From Rhodomicrobium sp. (lineage in GTDB: Bacteria; Pseudomonadota; Alphaproteobacteria; Rhizobiales; HXMU1428-3), in NCBI GenBank assembly GCA_021604665.1, contig BQJK01000001.1:868001-932000 (forward strand): a DNA stretch of 64,000 nucleotides. The letters run 5' to 3'. The notes below the pieces were generated by a model. That model was not told the origin of the DNA. It did not search any database and saw only the letters and a program-made list of their open reading frames with translations. This document shows, in pieces, positions 9,752-18,365 of this stretch; the stretch's first letter is position 1, and every line of letters begins with the position of its first letter. The position numbers and the translations under genes were made by a program.

Positions 9752-9783
9752 GTCAAAGGGCCAATTTAAGAGGGAGCATCCCT

Positions 9784-10104
9784 CTATATTGGCATATTCA
9801 TAATATCGCGGTAGGCAGAAATCACCCGGTCTCTGGTGGTCACCAACGTCTCAACGGCAATCTCAGTCTCAGCAATCGTGGTGACAAGATCAACCAGGCT
9901 GCCCTTACCACTAGCCACATTCACAGCAGCCGTTTCAGCCACTTTCCCCTTCTCAGCAACAGACTCAACAGCCCCCTGCACCAGCTTGGTAAATTCCCCC
10001 GTGTCCTGCAGCGCTCCGGTGGCTTTATCAGGCTTCACAAAGCTATCGCTAACTTTTAAAGCGTTGGCATAAGCATTCGCTGCAAAATTTGCACTAACCG
10101 TCAT
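9784..10104 (-). CDS. fliE: Flagellar hook-basal body protein FliE
   Basis: Small protein that joins the MS ring to the proximal rod. It is 106 aa, near family length, with the typical C-terminal pattern VDLVTTIAETEIAVETLVTTRDRVISAYRDIMNMPI. The ATG at 10104 follows GGGGGA by about 8 bases. It is the third gene of flgB-flgC-fliE and is followed by the structured gap before fliQ. Confidence 0.95.
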   Translation of the reverse strand: MTVSANFAANAYANALKVSDSFVKPDKATGALQDTGEFTKLVQGAVESVAEKGKVAETAAVNVASGKGSLVDLVTTIAETEIAVETLVTTRDRVISAYRDIMNMPI

Positions 10105-10141
10105 TTATCTAGTCCCCCAAAATCTATAATCTGCAACAACA

Positions 10142-10552
10142 TCAGACGCGCAAAATTTCCAGCGTTTTCGCCAACATGCGCCGAGCAGATGTAATCACAT
10201 TCAAATTCGCCTCATAAGAGCGCTGCGCTTCACGCATATCCATCGCTTCAACAAGGCCATTAACATTCGGCGTTTTCACATAACCCTTCTCATCCGCCGC
10301 CGGATGGCCGGGCTCAAATCGCATACCAAAATCAGATTTATCAACCTTAATGCGCCCGGTTTTAACCAGGTCCAGACCTGTTTCCCGGTCTAGCTCATTG
10401 GTAAATGTCGTCAACTTGCGCCGGTAGGGATCGGCATTCTTTTCAGTTGCCGTGCTGTCCGCATTAGCAATATTCTCAGAAATCACCCGCATCCGCTGAG
10501 ATTGCACGCCAAGCCCAGAGGCGGCGATTTTAAGGCTGTTTAAGAGATCCAT
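10142..10552 (-). CDS. flgC: Flagellar basal-body rod protein FlgC
   Basis: Proximal rod subunit, 136 aa. The N-terminal rod motif SLKIAASGLGVQSQRMRVISENIANADST and the C-terminal segment EANLNVITSARRMLAKTLEILRV, which form the coiled-coil ends of axial proteins, are both present. It lies 80 bases after flgB and 37 bases before fliE. It is secreted by the type III pathway without a cleavable signal. Confidence 0.97.
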   Translation of the reverse strand: MDLLNSLKIAASGLGVQSQRMRVISENIANADSTATEKNADPYRRKLTTFTNELDRETGLDLVKTGRIKVDKSDFGMRFEPGHPAADEKGYVKTPNVNGLVEAMDMREAQRSYEANLNVITSARRMLAKTLEILRV

Positions 10553-10632
10553 TCTTCAGGTCACTTTCAAATTAGACATTCATTTATGCAGCTGCCCGCT
10601 CTTGCAATATGGACGGCGATTATTGCGTCAAC

Positions 10633-11031
10633 TTAGCTCCGGCCAAGCGCAATTTTAATCAACCCGAGAGAGCGGGAATAAACGGTAGACGCCATCTGAT
10701 AATCAAATTGGTTGTTCGCCACTTTCACCATCTGATCTTCAAGCACCACAGCATTACCGCTAGGGGTAACTTCAAAATCCTTGCCAGTAGAGCGGTCAAA
10801 CCCATCACTGGCAAAATTCACAGCGATGTGCTTGTTATGGGTGGTCAACATAGTTTTCTGTGGCCGGGTCACTTTCGGCAAATGCTGGTCAAAGGTGAGC
10901 TGCGTCAGATCTTTCGGCTTGTAGCCAACCGTATCCGCATTCGCCACATTGCTAGCCAAAACAGATTGCCGCGCCTGATGCCATTTCATCTTTTCCCGGA
11001 TAAAACTCATCAGCGGCATATCATTCAGCAT
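10633..11031 (-). CDS. flgB: Flagellar basal-body rod protein FlgB
   Basis: Proximal rod subunit. The track starts this frame at 11094, but the ATG at 11031 is preceded by a strong AGGAGGG and the first 21 residues of the track version do not look like FlgB. The resulting 132 aa is normal. Family features are RQSVLASNVANADTVGYKPKDL at the N-terminal end and ANNQFDYQMASTVYSRSLGLIKIALGR at the C-terminus. It is the first gene of flgBC-fliE, with a perfect CtrA-type box about 95 bases upstream. Confidence 0.95.
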   Translation of the reverse strand: MLNDMPLMSFIREKMKWHQARQSVLASNVANADTVGYKPKDLTQLTFDQHLPKVTRPQKTMLTTHNKHIAVNFASDGFDRSTGKDFEVTPSGNAVVLEDQMVKVANNQFDYQMASTVYSRSLGLIKIALGRS

Positions 11032-11125
11032 AGCGTGCCCTCCTAAATCAAAACCAGTTGCAACCAAATCCCAGAAGTGAGCAAACAGCTGCACCCCTCA
11101 TGAGGCAAATTTTGCCGCCCATAAG

Positions 11126-11141
11126 GTTAACAACTCATTAA
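11126..11141. promoter_or_regulatory. CtrA-type binding site between flgB and fliO
   Basis: The minus strand reads TTAATGAGTTGTTAAC, an exact TTAA-N7-TTAAC full CtrA site. The plus strand gives TTAA-N7-TTAAG. It lies in the divergent gap, 95 bases from the flgB ATG and about 170 from fliO, so it could serve either or both units. Confidence 0.7.
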
Positions 11142-11308
11142 GATTCTACCATTCCTGGGGATGAAGGCGATTTAGCACGCCGTAATGCAACAGAAATCAG
11201 GTAATTATTGCCGGGTAGGGACAAGCTGATGAAGTCATGACGAGCGATTAGGCAAATATCGTCAATGAAAGATATTTTTCATCAGCAAGGTAAGGGGGAG
11301 GCGCATTC

Positions 11309-11713
11309 ATGATGGAAGATCTGGTTTGGTGGGCAATTTCCCTGCTATTCGTGCTCGCACTGATTCTCGGATTAGCCCTATTGCTGAAAAAATTCTTCAT
11401 GCCTGGCACATCCCGCGGCCCTATATTCCGCAAGGCTGCCCAGCGCCGCCTCGAGGTAATAGAAAGCCTGCCTCTGGATCCCAAAACCAGATTAATGCTG
11501 ATCCGCCGTGATGAGGTTAATCATCTCATCCTTGTGGGCAGCACGGGAGACCAGATCATTGAGACAAATATAACCCCGCCGCCCGCTTCAAAACGGCTCA
11601 GCGCCAGTGATCAGAATTACGATCCAGCCCATGAAAGCAGGGACAGCACTAAATTCTATAAAGATGATATCGCCGCTGACACGTCAGATAGCGGCGGTGA
11701 TGGGGGCGATTGA
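11309..11713 (+). CDS. fliO: Flagellar biosynthesis protein FliO
   Basis: Small bitopic membrane protein that assists FliP assembly. It has 134 aa: one transmembrane helix at about residues 5-27 (WWAISLLFVLALILGLALLL) followed by a cytoplasmic domain with the FliO pattern RRLEVIESLPLDPKTRLMLIRRDEVNHLILVG. The C-terminal 40 residues are low-complexity and acidic. Its stop is directly followed by the fliP ATG, indicating translational coupling. It is divergent from flgB. Confidence 0.88.
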   Translation: MMEDLVWWAISLLFVLALILGLALLLKKFFMPGTSRGPIFRKAAQRRLEVIESLPLDPKTRLMLIRRDEVNHLILVGSTGDQIIETNITPPPASKRLSASDQNYDPAHESRDSTKFYKDDIAADTSDSGGDGGD

Positions 11714-12532
11714 ATGATGAAACAGCAAAGGCTCAACCGGCCCAAAATCATCACCCGCGAAACAGGTGACATGGCCTGGCTCCTCAAAACCTTAACCGCA
11801 GCCTTGCTGGTGGCGGGCCTTGCCGCCCTCTTTCTCAGCACTATGTTATTAAGCTCAGCCGCCGCCCAGGATATCAGCATTGCCCTCGGTGAAGGCACGG
11901 GCGTAACTGAGCGGGCCTTGCAAATCATCGCGCTTATCACGATTCTCAGCGTCGCCCCCTCTATCCTGATAATGATCACAAGCTTCACCCGTATCGTTGT
12001 TGTGCTCTCACTCCTGCGCACAGCCATCGGGGTCGCTCAGTCACCACCAAATACCGTTATTATCAGCCTGGCGCTGTTCCTCACCGCCTTCGTCATGGCC
12101 CCGGTTTTTGAAAAAGCCTATAGTGAAGGCGTCGCCCCGTTAATCGCCGAAGAGATTGAGCTAAACGAAGCCTTTGGCCGCTCCATCCAACCCTTTCATG
12201 TCTTTATGCGCCAGCATGTCCGCGAGAAAGACCTGGCATTATTCATGGACCTCTCCGGCAAACCACGCCCCGAAACAGCAGAAGAAATCTCACTCCCCAT
12301 TCTCATCCCGGCCTTCATGATCTCTGAATTACGCCGCGCCTTTGAAATTGGCTTCCTGATTTTCGTGCCTTTTGTAGTGATAGACATGGTGGTGGCCAGC
12401 GTGCTGATGTCCATGGGTATGATGATGCTGCCCCCGGTCATGATCTCGCTGCCGTTTAAACTCATTTTCTTTGTACTGGTAGATGGCTGGCACATGATCG
12501 CCGGCAGCCTCGTTAAAAGTTTCGGCGTTTAG
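11714..12532 (+). CDS. fliP: Flagellar export protein FliP
   Basis: Core pore protein of the flagellar export gate. It is 272 aa, slightly long because of a 20-residue N-terminal stretch before a signal-peptide-like segment (WLLKTLTAALLVAGLAALFL...SSAAAQ). Family motifs are MITSFTRIVVVLSLLRTAIGVAQSPPN and LIPAFMISELRRAFEIGFLIFVPF. The start abuts the fliO stop; the ATG at 11771 with GGTGAC before it is an alternative. FliP pairs with FliQ and FliR encoded on the other strand of this cluster. Confidence 0.96.
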   Translation: MMKQQRLNRPKIITRETGDMAWLLKTLTAALLVAGLAALFLSTMLLSSAAAQDISIALGEGTGVTERALQIIALITILSVAPSILIMITSFTRIVVVLSLLRTAIGVAQSPPNTVIISLALFLTAFVMAPVFEKAYSEGVAPLIAEEIELNEAFGRSIQPFHVFMRQHVREKDLALFMDLSGKPRPETAEEISLPILIPAFMISELRRAFEIGFLIFVPFVVIDMVVASVLMSMGMMMLPPVMISLPFKLIFFVLVDGWHMIAGSLVKSFGV

Positions 12533-12752
12533 GGCAGTAAAAGCACCTGAAACAAAGCGCCGGCTCAAAACGCTAAGCCCATACACAGGTAACAAAGAAC
12601 AGGCACCAACAGAAGTGCCCTCAAAGTGCCGCCAGCACCCCTTCAGCACAAACCGTAACATTCAGTGACAAGAATGTGATTTTCAAAGGCCGCTTGAGTT
12701 AAATATTATCAAGCCCAATATCTTAAATTTCTTCATTCTAAAGGGCGCAACC

Positions 12753-13193
12753 ATGAATGACACTCACACCAAAAATAGCAATAAGACTGACAACACAGAG
12801 GATTGGCCGCTAGAGCTATCACTCGCCATTGTGCGCCTCAGCACGGCTTTTTTCCTGATGATCTGGGCTCTGGATAAAATCATCGGTACAGGAGCCGCAC
12901 AAAAAACCTTCTCAAAATATTATATGAATGTGGATGAGAGTTTTGTCATCATTCTAATCGGCATCGCCCAGCTCATCCTTATCCTGACCTTCGCTGGCGG
13001 CCTTTTTAAAACCTTCACCTACGGCATTATAATGCTGATGCACACAGGCTCCGTGCTGGCCAGTATCCCAAGATATATGGATCCATTAGCCCGCCCTAAT
13101 ATCCTCTTCTGGGCCGCCATCCCGGTATTAGGCGCCATGATCCTGCTCTTCATCCTCAGAGAACGAGATCGCTTCCTGACCATCGGGCGCTAG
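12753..13193 (+). CDS. DoxX-like four-helix membrane protein
   Basis: Small integral membrane protein of 146 aa. There is a hydrophilic, Asn/Thr-rich N-terminus, then four hydrophobic segments at about 25-45, 62-85, 88-107 and 115-135, ending with a charged tail. The arrangement and the LSLAIVRLSTAFFLMIWALDKI start resemble DoxX-type proteins, but the match is loose and the role unknown. AAAGGG lies just before the ATG at 12753. It stands alone, 220 bases after fliP, and is followed by a strong terminator. Confidence 0.6.
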   Translation: MNDTHTKNSNKTDNTEDWPLELSLAIVRLSTAFFLMIWALDKIIGTGAAQKTFSKYYMNVDESFVIILIGIAQLILILTFAGGLFKTFTYGIIMLMHTGSVLASIPRYMDPLARPNILFWAAIPVLGAMILLFILRERDRFLTIGR

Positions 13194-13238
13194 CAAATCC
13201 AGTGAGCGCTAGCTTTACAACAGTTAAGAGATAAAACA

Positions 13239-13265
13239 GGGGCGCTCATTACAAGCGCCCCTTTT
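13239..13265. terminator. Terminator between convergent genes
   Basis: GGGGCGCT pairs with AGCGCCCC over a 7-base loop, followed by TTTT on the plus strand. The minus strand gives CCCCTGTTTTAT, so it may work both ways, ending the DoxX-like gene and the small exported protein gene. Confidence 0.85.
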
Positions 13266-13286
13266 GTCTGTCTATGTTTAAATAGA

Positions 13287-13580
13287 TTACGATCGTATAT
13301 ATCTCCCATCCGCTTTAAAGCAGGAAGGAGAAACTTGGCCGCGTGGAATCTCATGCCGGCGCTTGGCCCGTCGCAGCTTACGGTTACATCTGCGCTTGGC
13401 GCGTCTGCAAGCCCGGTTTCTCTTATTGGCGGTGCCAAGGGTCTCAATCACCCAGCCAGAGCCGTTTGTCGCCCTATACCAACAAGCCTGACCGGCTTGC
13501 GCTGGCGCAACTGCCATAAAGGAAACACCCCAAAGTGAGGCGGCTGTGAGTGTGATAGCTGTTAACGTCTTAAAAGTCAT
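13287..13580 (-). CDS. Small cationic exported protein, 97 aa
   Basis: Unrecognised family. The ATG at 13580 is preferred because GGGAG lies 8 bases upstream; the track start at 13607 adds nine residues. The N-terminus is a clear signal peptide (MTFKTLTAITLTAASLWGV...APAQA, cleavage near residue 29). The mature part has a CWYRATNGSGWVIETLG stretch and then an extremely basic block, ACRRAKRRCNRKLRRAKRR, with four cysteines in all, which could form two disulfides in the periplasm. The basic block could bind nucleic acid, LPS or peptidoglycan; this is inference. Confidence 0.7.
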   Translation of the reverse strand: MTFKTLTAITLTAASLWGVSFMAVAPAQAGQACWYRATNGSGWVIETLGTANKRNRACRRAKRRCNRKLRRAKRRHEIPRGQVSPSCFKADGRYIRS

Positions 13581-13659
13581 TGCACTGCTCCCGAATGTTA
13601 AGGACAAAAATCCCTCTTAACCATTCGTCGCCATGCCCCGGCCAGCGGTTCAAAATGAA

Positions 13660-13686
13660 AAACCCCAGAGCCCTAAGGCCATGGGG
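13660..13686 (-). terminator. Probable terminator of prfB
   Basis: On the minus strand CCCCA and TGGGG pair around an inner GGCCTTAGGGC region, followed by TTTTTC. It is 120 bases past the prfB stop. Confidence 0.65.
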
Positions 13687-13805
13687 TCAAATAAAAAACA
13701 TCTCTTATTCGCAGGGCCGCCCCTAAGAGAGCTCCAAGGAAATTAAATTCCAATTTAAACCTGACAATAAGTATTTTCAGAGCGCTAGCCCTGTATAACT
13801 TTTTG

Positions 13806-14937
13806 TCAATCCAGGTCAGAGACCTCTACAGCCCCGCCCCCATGGACGCGCTGCGCAAGTGCCGCTTCCATAAAGCTATCGAGATCGCCATCAAGCACCG
13901 CAGACGGGTTAGAGCTCTCAACCCCAGTACGAAGATCCTTCACCATCTGGTAAGGCTGCAGCACATAAGAGCGGATCTGGTTGCCCCAGCCAATCGCCCC
14001 TTTTTGAGAGGCTTCAGCCTGCGCCTTTTCTTCCCGCTCCTGTAGCTCTTTTTCATAGAGCCTGGCCCGCAGCATCTTCCAGCATTCAGCGCGGTTTTTA
14101 TGTTGTGAGCGCTGCGATTGGCACTGCACCACAATGCCGGTCGGCTGGTGAGTGATGCGCACCGCGCTGTCTGTGGTGTTCACATGCTGGCCGCCAGCCC
14201 CGCTGGCGCGGAACGTATCAACCCGGCAATCACTCTCAGCGATTTCAATATCAATATCATCATCAATCACCGGAAACACCCAGGCAGAAGAAAAGCTGGT
14301 GTGTCGCCGCGCATTGGAATCATAAGGAGAGATGCGCACTAGCCGGTGCACACCAGATTCAGTTTTCAGCCAGCCATAGGCATTCTCACCCTTAACCAGA
14401 ATGGTAGCAGATTTAATCCCCGCCTCATCGCCAGCACTGGTGCCCTGCACCTCAACCTTCATGCCCCGCTTTTCCGCCCAGCGCATATACATACGCAACA
14501 GCATCTCAGCCCAATCCTGGCTTTCAGTGCCGCCGGCGCCCGCATGGATCTCCACATAGCAATCATTGGCATCCACTTCACCAGACAGCAACGTCTCCAC
14601 TTCCCGGCGTGATGCGGTTTTAGCTAAAGCCGCCAAGGCCAACTCAGCCTCTTTAACAACCTCGTCATCCTCTTCCATCTCGCCCATGGCAATTAGCTCA
14701 ATCTGGTCATCAAGCTCCTGCTCCATTTTAGCAAAAGCCGAGATCGCATCATCAAGCCGGGTGCGCTCTTTCATCAAAGCCTGCGCTTTAGACGGGTCAT
14801 TCCACAGGTCAGGGTCCTCGGCTTTGGCGTTTAACTCCTCCAGCCGCGTTTGGGCAGCCTCAGGGTCAAAGATGCCTCCGCAAGAGAGAGAGGGAGAGCT
14901 TGATCTGATCAACAAGAATTTGAGCTTCTGCACGCAT
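13806..14937 (-). CDS. prfB: Peptide chain release factor 2 (programmed +1 frameshift)
   Basis: Class I release factor for UGA and UAA codons. The track frame starts at 14933 with residues unlike RF2. The true start is the ATG at 14937: 23 codons ([23 protein letters not shown]) run into an in-frame TGA at 14866-14868, and a +1 shift at CTT-TGA-C continues as [19 protein letters not shown], giving 376 aa, normal for the family. GGAGG lies three bases before CTT, as in other frameshifted prfB genes. The peptidyl-hydrolase motif GGQHVN is present; the anticodon-like motif reads SPY rather than SPF, which I recall as common in Alphaproteobacteria. Expression should be autoregulated by RF2 level. 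Confidence 0.95.
14865..14879 (-). promoter_or_regulatory. RF2 programmed +1 frameshift site
   Basis: On the minus strand GGAGGCATCTTTGAC contains the slippery CTT-TGA-C and a Shine-Dalgarno-like GGAGG three bases upstream. Slow reading of the UGA when RF2 is scarce promotes the shift. Confidence 0.93.
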
Positions 14938-15008
14938 TGTTTATTGCCTTTAAGTTTTTGAAAGCGCTTTGAAAGTGATCATAAGCCCGCCAAAATTGGC
15001 AAGCAAAG

Positions 15009-15030
15009 ACGGCGCTGCAAAGAGCGCCGT
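15009..15030 (-). terminator. Terminator-like hairpin after the PBP1A gene
   Basis: ACGGCGCT pairs perfectly with AGCGCCGT over a 6-base loop, between the PBP1A stop and prfB. The following T tract is weak (CTTTGCTTG), so termination may be partial. Confidence 0.5.
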
Positions 15031-15061
15031 TCTAATTAATTGTCATATTTGAGTCTAGGGC

Positions 15062-17740
15062 CTAATAGAAACCAGAATCAAGCTGCCTGTCAGTTTCAGG
15101 GGTAAAGATACTTGGGTCATCATAAATAATAGATGACGCATCCGGCGGCCCATTGCCTGGCTTGAAAGCTTCCATAATTGTATTTTTCCCGCCATCTGAG
15201 CGCAGACCGGTTTTAGAATTAATCGGGATCAATTGGATCCCTGCCGGTATACGGAATGGAATGGCCGGTTGGTCAGAGAGAGCTGACATCATAAACTCTT
15301 TCACAATCGGCGCAGCCAACCCGCCGCCAGTGGCTTTACGCCCAAGCGGCCGCGGCACATCATGCCCAACAAATACCCCCACAACCATATCAGGCGAGAA
15401 GCCAACAAACCATGCATCTCTGGCTTCATTGGTGGTGCCGGTTTTGCCAGCAACCGGAATAGGCAAACCTGAGAGCGCCCGCCGCGCGGTGCCTCGTTTC
15501 ACAACACCCTCAAGCATTGACGTCACTTGATAAGCCGTGTGTGGGTCAATCACCTGCTCTCTAAGGTCGGTTAATTCCGGTTCAGTGGCTTTATCAAAAT
15601 TGCGCTGTTCGCAGCCGGTGCATTTCGCCGCATCATGGGACCAAACGGTTTTGCCGTACCGGTCCTGTATGCGATCAATCAACGTGGCTTCAATTTTCTT
15701 ACCGCCATTAGCAAGCATGCCATACGCCGTTGTTAATCTGATCAAGGTTGTCTCACCAGCACCAAGCGACATTGACAAAACCGGCATGAGATTATCGTAA
15801 ATACCAAACCGCCGTGAATATTCAGAAATCAGCGGCATGCCCATATCCTGCGCCAGCCGCACCGTCATCAGGTTCCGGGATTTTTCAATGCCAATACGAA
15901 GGGTTGAAGGGCCATTAAATTTGCCTGAATAGTTCTTCGGCCGCCAGATGCCCTGGCCATTCCCCTGCTTAATCGCCACCGGCGTATCTAAAACAACGCT
16001 GGAAGGGGTATAACCGTTATCAAGCGCGGCAGCATATACAAATGGCTTAAACGCAGAACCAGGCTGCCTCTTGGCTTGGGTCGCCCGGTCAAACTGGCTA
16101 TCATCAAAACTAAAGCCACCAACCAGAGCTTTTACCCGCCCGGTATGCGGGTCCATCGCCACGATCGCCCCTTCAACTTCTGGGATCTGCCGCAAGCGCC
16201 ACTGGCGGCGCGCCGGGTCACCAACGGCATCAGCAACATCTGCTGTGCTGGCAACTTCAGTTTTTATAGGTGAGACATAAACAACATCACCAACCGCCAA
16301 AGCATCAGAGGGCTTCTTCAGCTTTGCCCCAAGTTTCGGGTCACCATGCTTGGTCTCGCCTTTATTTTTACGAGCCCAGCTCATGTTAGCGAGGGTAATT
16401 TCACCAACTTCTCGTTTGGCTTCTATCCGTCCAGAAACATGATTATCTGGTTGCAGGCCAATAACAGCCTTTTTTGCCTCAAGTTTTAAAACAACCGCCA
16501 ACCGCCAGGGGTGCACATCATTAAGCCCCTCAACTTTTGAAAGGGCAACACCCCAATCTTCTTCAGCGCTTAAGTCTATTTGCGCCACCGGCTCGCGCCA
16601 ACCATGGGCTTCATCATAACCAACAAGCCCATTAACAAGAGCGCGCTTGGCTTTGCGTTGCAATTCAGGGTCTAATGTTGTGCGAACAGACAGCCCGCCG
16701 CCATAAAGTTTCTTCTGGCCAAATTTATCAAGCAGCGTCCGCCGAACACCTTCGGCAAAAAACTCACCCGCCAATATGCGTGCACCAAAGGGTCGTGGGT
16801 TCACTTTGAATGGTGCCTTAATAGCAGCGTCCACATCTTCCTTGGAAACAAAGCCATTTTCAGCCATGCGCCGCAAAACCCAGTTGCGCCGAATGATAGC
16901 CCGCTTGCGATGTTTAAAGGGGTGATAATTATTAGGCGCTTTCGGCAAAGAGCCTAAATAAGCCGCCTCAGCTAACGTAATTTCCTCTAGCGATTTACCA
17001 AAATAATTCAGCGCTGCCGCGGCGATACCGTGAGAGCGCAAACCAAAATAGATCTCATTCAGATAAAGTTCGAGGATCTGCTCTTTGGTGAATGCTTTTT
17101 CTATCCGTGTGGCCAACACAGCTTCTTTAATTTTCCGGTCAATATTCCGGTCATTGGTCAAAAGAAAGTTTTTCGCCACCTGCTGCGTTATGGTCGAGGC
17201 ACCAATCATCCGCTTGCCGCTTTTGGAAATCACAATCTTCACATTGGTAAGCATCGCTCTTGCAATACCACCATAATCAAGCCCGTCATGTTCAAAGAAA
17301 TTTTTATCTTCAGCGGAGAGAAACGCGTTGATGATCACATCCGGCACCGCATTAATCGGCACATAGATCCGCCGCTCTTCTGCAAATTCTGCAATTAGAT
17401 TGCCATCATTCGCGTGGATACGCGTCATCACAGGTGGCTCATATTTGGCCAGCACTTCATAATCCGGCAGGTCTTTTGTCACATCCCAGACGTAATAAGC
17501 CACAGCACCAGATACGGCGAAAAAGCCAATGCAACCCGCGGCAAACAAAAAGCCAAACAGCTTCAACCAAAGGCTGCCTTTCTTTTTCTTCTTTTCACGG
17601 CGCGGCTTTTTCGGTGACCCAGCAGGCGGCATCCCTCCAGCACCAACCGGCGGTATCGGGCCAGGCCTGGCACCAGCCGCAGACATAGGTGGTGTTGTTA
17701 TCCGTCCACGATAAGGTTTAGGAGGTGGGGGTTGCACCAT
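15062..17740 (-). CDS. mrcA: Penicillin-binding protein 1A
   Basis: Bifunctional class A PBP that polymerises and cross-links peptidoglycan at the outer face of the inner membrane. It has 892 aa. After a cytoplasmic, Pro- and Lys-rich N-terminus (KKPRREKKKKKGS) comes one transmembrane helix at about 58-80. The glycosyltransferase domain has SAEDKNFFEHDGLDYGG near 145 and STITQQVAKNF. The transpeptidase has SAFK (PGSAFKPF) near 562, SRN, and KTGTT near 766. An OB-like insert lies between them. It follows the amidase gene on the same strand after a 625-base gap, an arrangement common in Alphaproteobacteria. Confidence 0.97.
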   Translation of the reverse strand: MVQPPPPKPYRGRITTPPMSAAGARPGPIPPVGAGGMPPAGSPKKPRREKKKKKGSLWLKLFGFLFAAGCIGFFAVSGAVAYYVWDVTKDLPDYEVLAKYEPPVMTRIHANDGNLIAEFAEERRIYVPINAVPDVIINAFLSAEDKNFFEHDGLDYGGIARAMLTNVKIVISKSGKRMIGASTITQQVAKNFLLTNDRNIDRKIKEAVLATRIEKAFTKEQILELYLNEIYFGLRSHGIAAAALNYFGKSLEEITLAEAAYLGSLPKAPNNYHPFKHRKRAIIRRNWVLRRMAENGFVSKEDVDAAIKAPFKVNPRPFGARILAGEFFAEGVRRTLLDKFGQKKLYGGGLSVRTTLDPELQRKAKRALVNGLVGYDEAHGWREPVAQIDLSAEEDWGVALSKVEGLNDVHPWRLAVVLKLEAKKAVIGLQPDNHVSGRIEAKREVGEITLANMSWARKNKGETKHGDPKLGAKLKKPSDALAVGDVVYVSPIKTEVASTADVADAVGDPARRQWRLRQIPEVEGAIVAMDPHTGRVKALVGGFSFDDSQFDRATQAKRQPGSAFKPFVYAAALDNGYTPSSVVLDTPVAIKQGNGQGIWRPKNYSGKFNGPSTLRIGIEKSRNLMTVRLAQDMGMPLISEYSRRFGIYDNLMPVLSMSLGAGETTLIRLTTAYGMLANGGKKIEATLIDRIQDRYGKTVWSHDAAKCTGCEQRNFDKATEPELTDLREQVIDPHTAYQVTSMLEGVVKRGTARRALSGLPIPVAGKTGTTNEARDAWFVGFSPDMVVGVFVGHDVPRPLGRKATGGGLAAPIVKEFMMSALSDQPAIPFRIPAGIQLIPINSKTGLRSDGGKNTIMEAFKPGNGPPDASSIIYDDPSIFTPETDRQLDSGFY

Positions 17741-18365
17741 TTATCAAACGCCTCAAAGCTAAAATTCAAAATTCATATAAGTGCTAGAGAGAAACCAGAG
17801 TTCATCTCTAAATCGGTCATGCGCACAATCAGCAAATCATCAACATTGCATGCAGCGATTATAGCCCGGTTCAAATAAAGTCTGGCCCTTAAACACTGCC
17901 TTTTAAAGACATAACCAGTTGTGCACAACCAGCGGCCTCATAATATCAGCCCCCGTATAAAAGTGCTGGCTAAAATTGCAGACCAATAAAGCGATCCAAA
18001 CACAGCAGACTAATCAGATAGGGCAGCCGATATGTAATGCATTAAAGATCGATATATCAATCTCACACCCGGCGCATATAAAATCATGGTTTTACAAGCT
18101 TTAAGCACGGGCGAATACCCACCAATCAGAAGACAAACCGACGCAGTAAACACCCCAAACTTAGAAGCCTTAAATTGATTATAGCTCGTTTGGGGCCATT
18201 CAATGGTTTATTTTCAGCTTTTAAGCGGCAAATTAGTGCTAAACCAACCGCTTCGCAGCTGATTCAGAGGATAGAACCGCAAAAACCTCAAACTTAGGAG
18301 GATATGAGCTAATCACCACGAAAGCGGCACCTCACTAAAATCTGGTGATAACACCTCCAGAAGAC
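17741..18365. other. Intergenic gap, no gene seen
   Basis: 625 bases between the amidase stop and the PBP1A start. I find no ORF with a credible ribosome-binding site, no tRNA-like sequence and no clear terminator. It probably carries the PBP1A promoter. Confidence 0.6.

Larger units (their letters stand above)
9510..9783 (-). other. Structured non-coding gap, candidate RNA element
   Basis: This gap is unusually rich in dyads compared with the other short gaps in the cluster. Read on the minus strand from fliE: a palindrome AGAGGGATGCTCCCTCT at the fliE stop, two copies of a 30-base hairpin repeat (9722-9751 and 9684-9713), a nested hairpin (outer GAAAGT/ACTTTC, inner GGCGC/GCGCC at about 9607-9650), a GCCC-TAC-GGGC hairpin followed by CTTTTCTTTTTTTT, and finally the terminator at 9487-9509. 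The only minus-strand ORF (64 codons from 9703) is rich in Arg and Lys and looks accidental. A leader or small RNA fits better; I infer this from structure alone. Confidence 0.45.
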
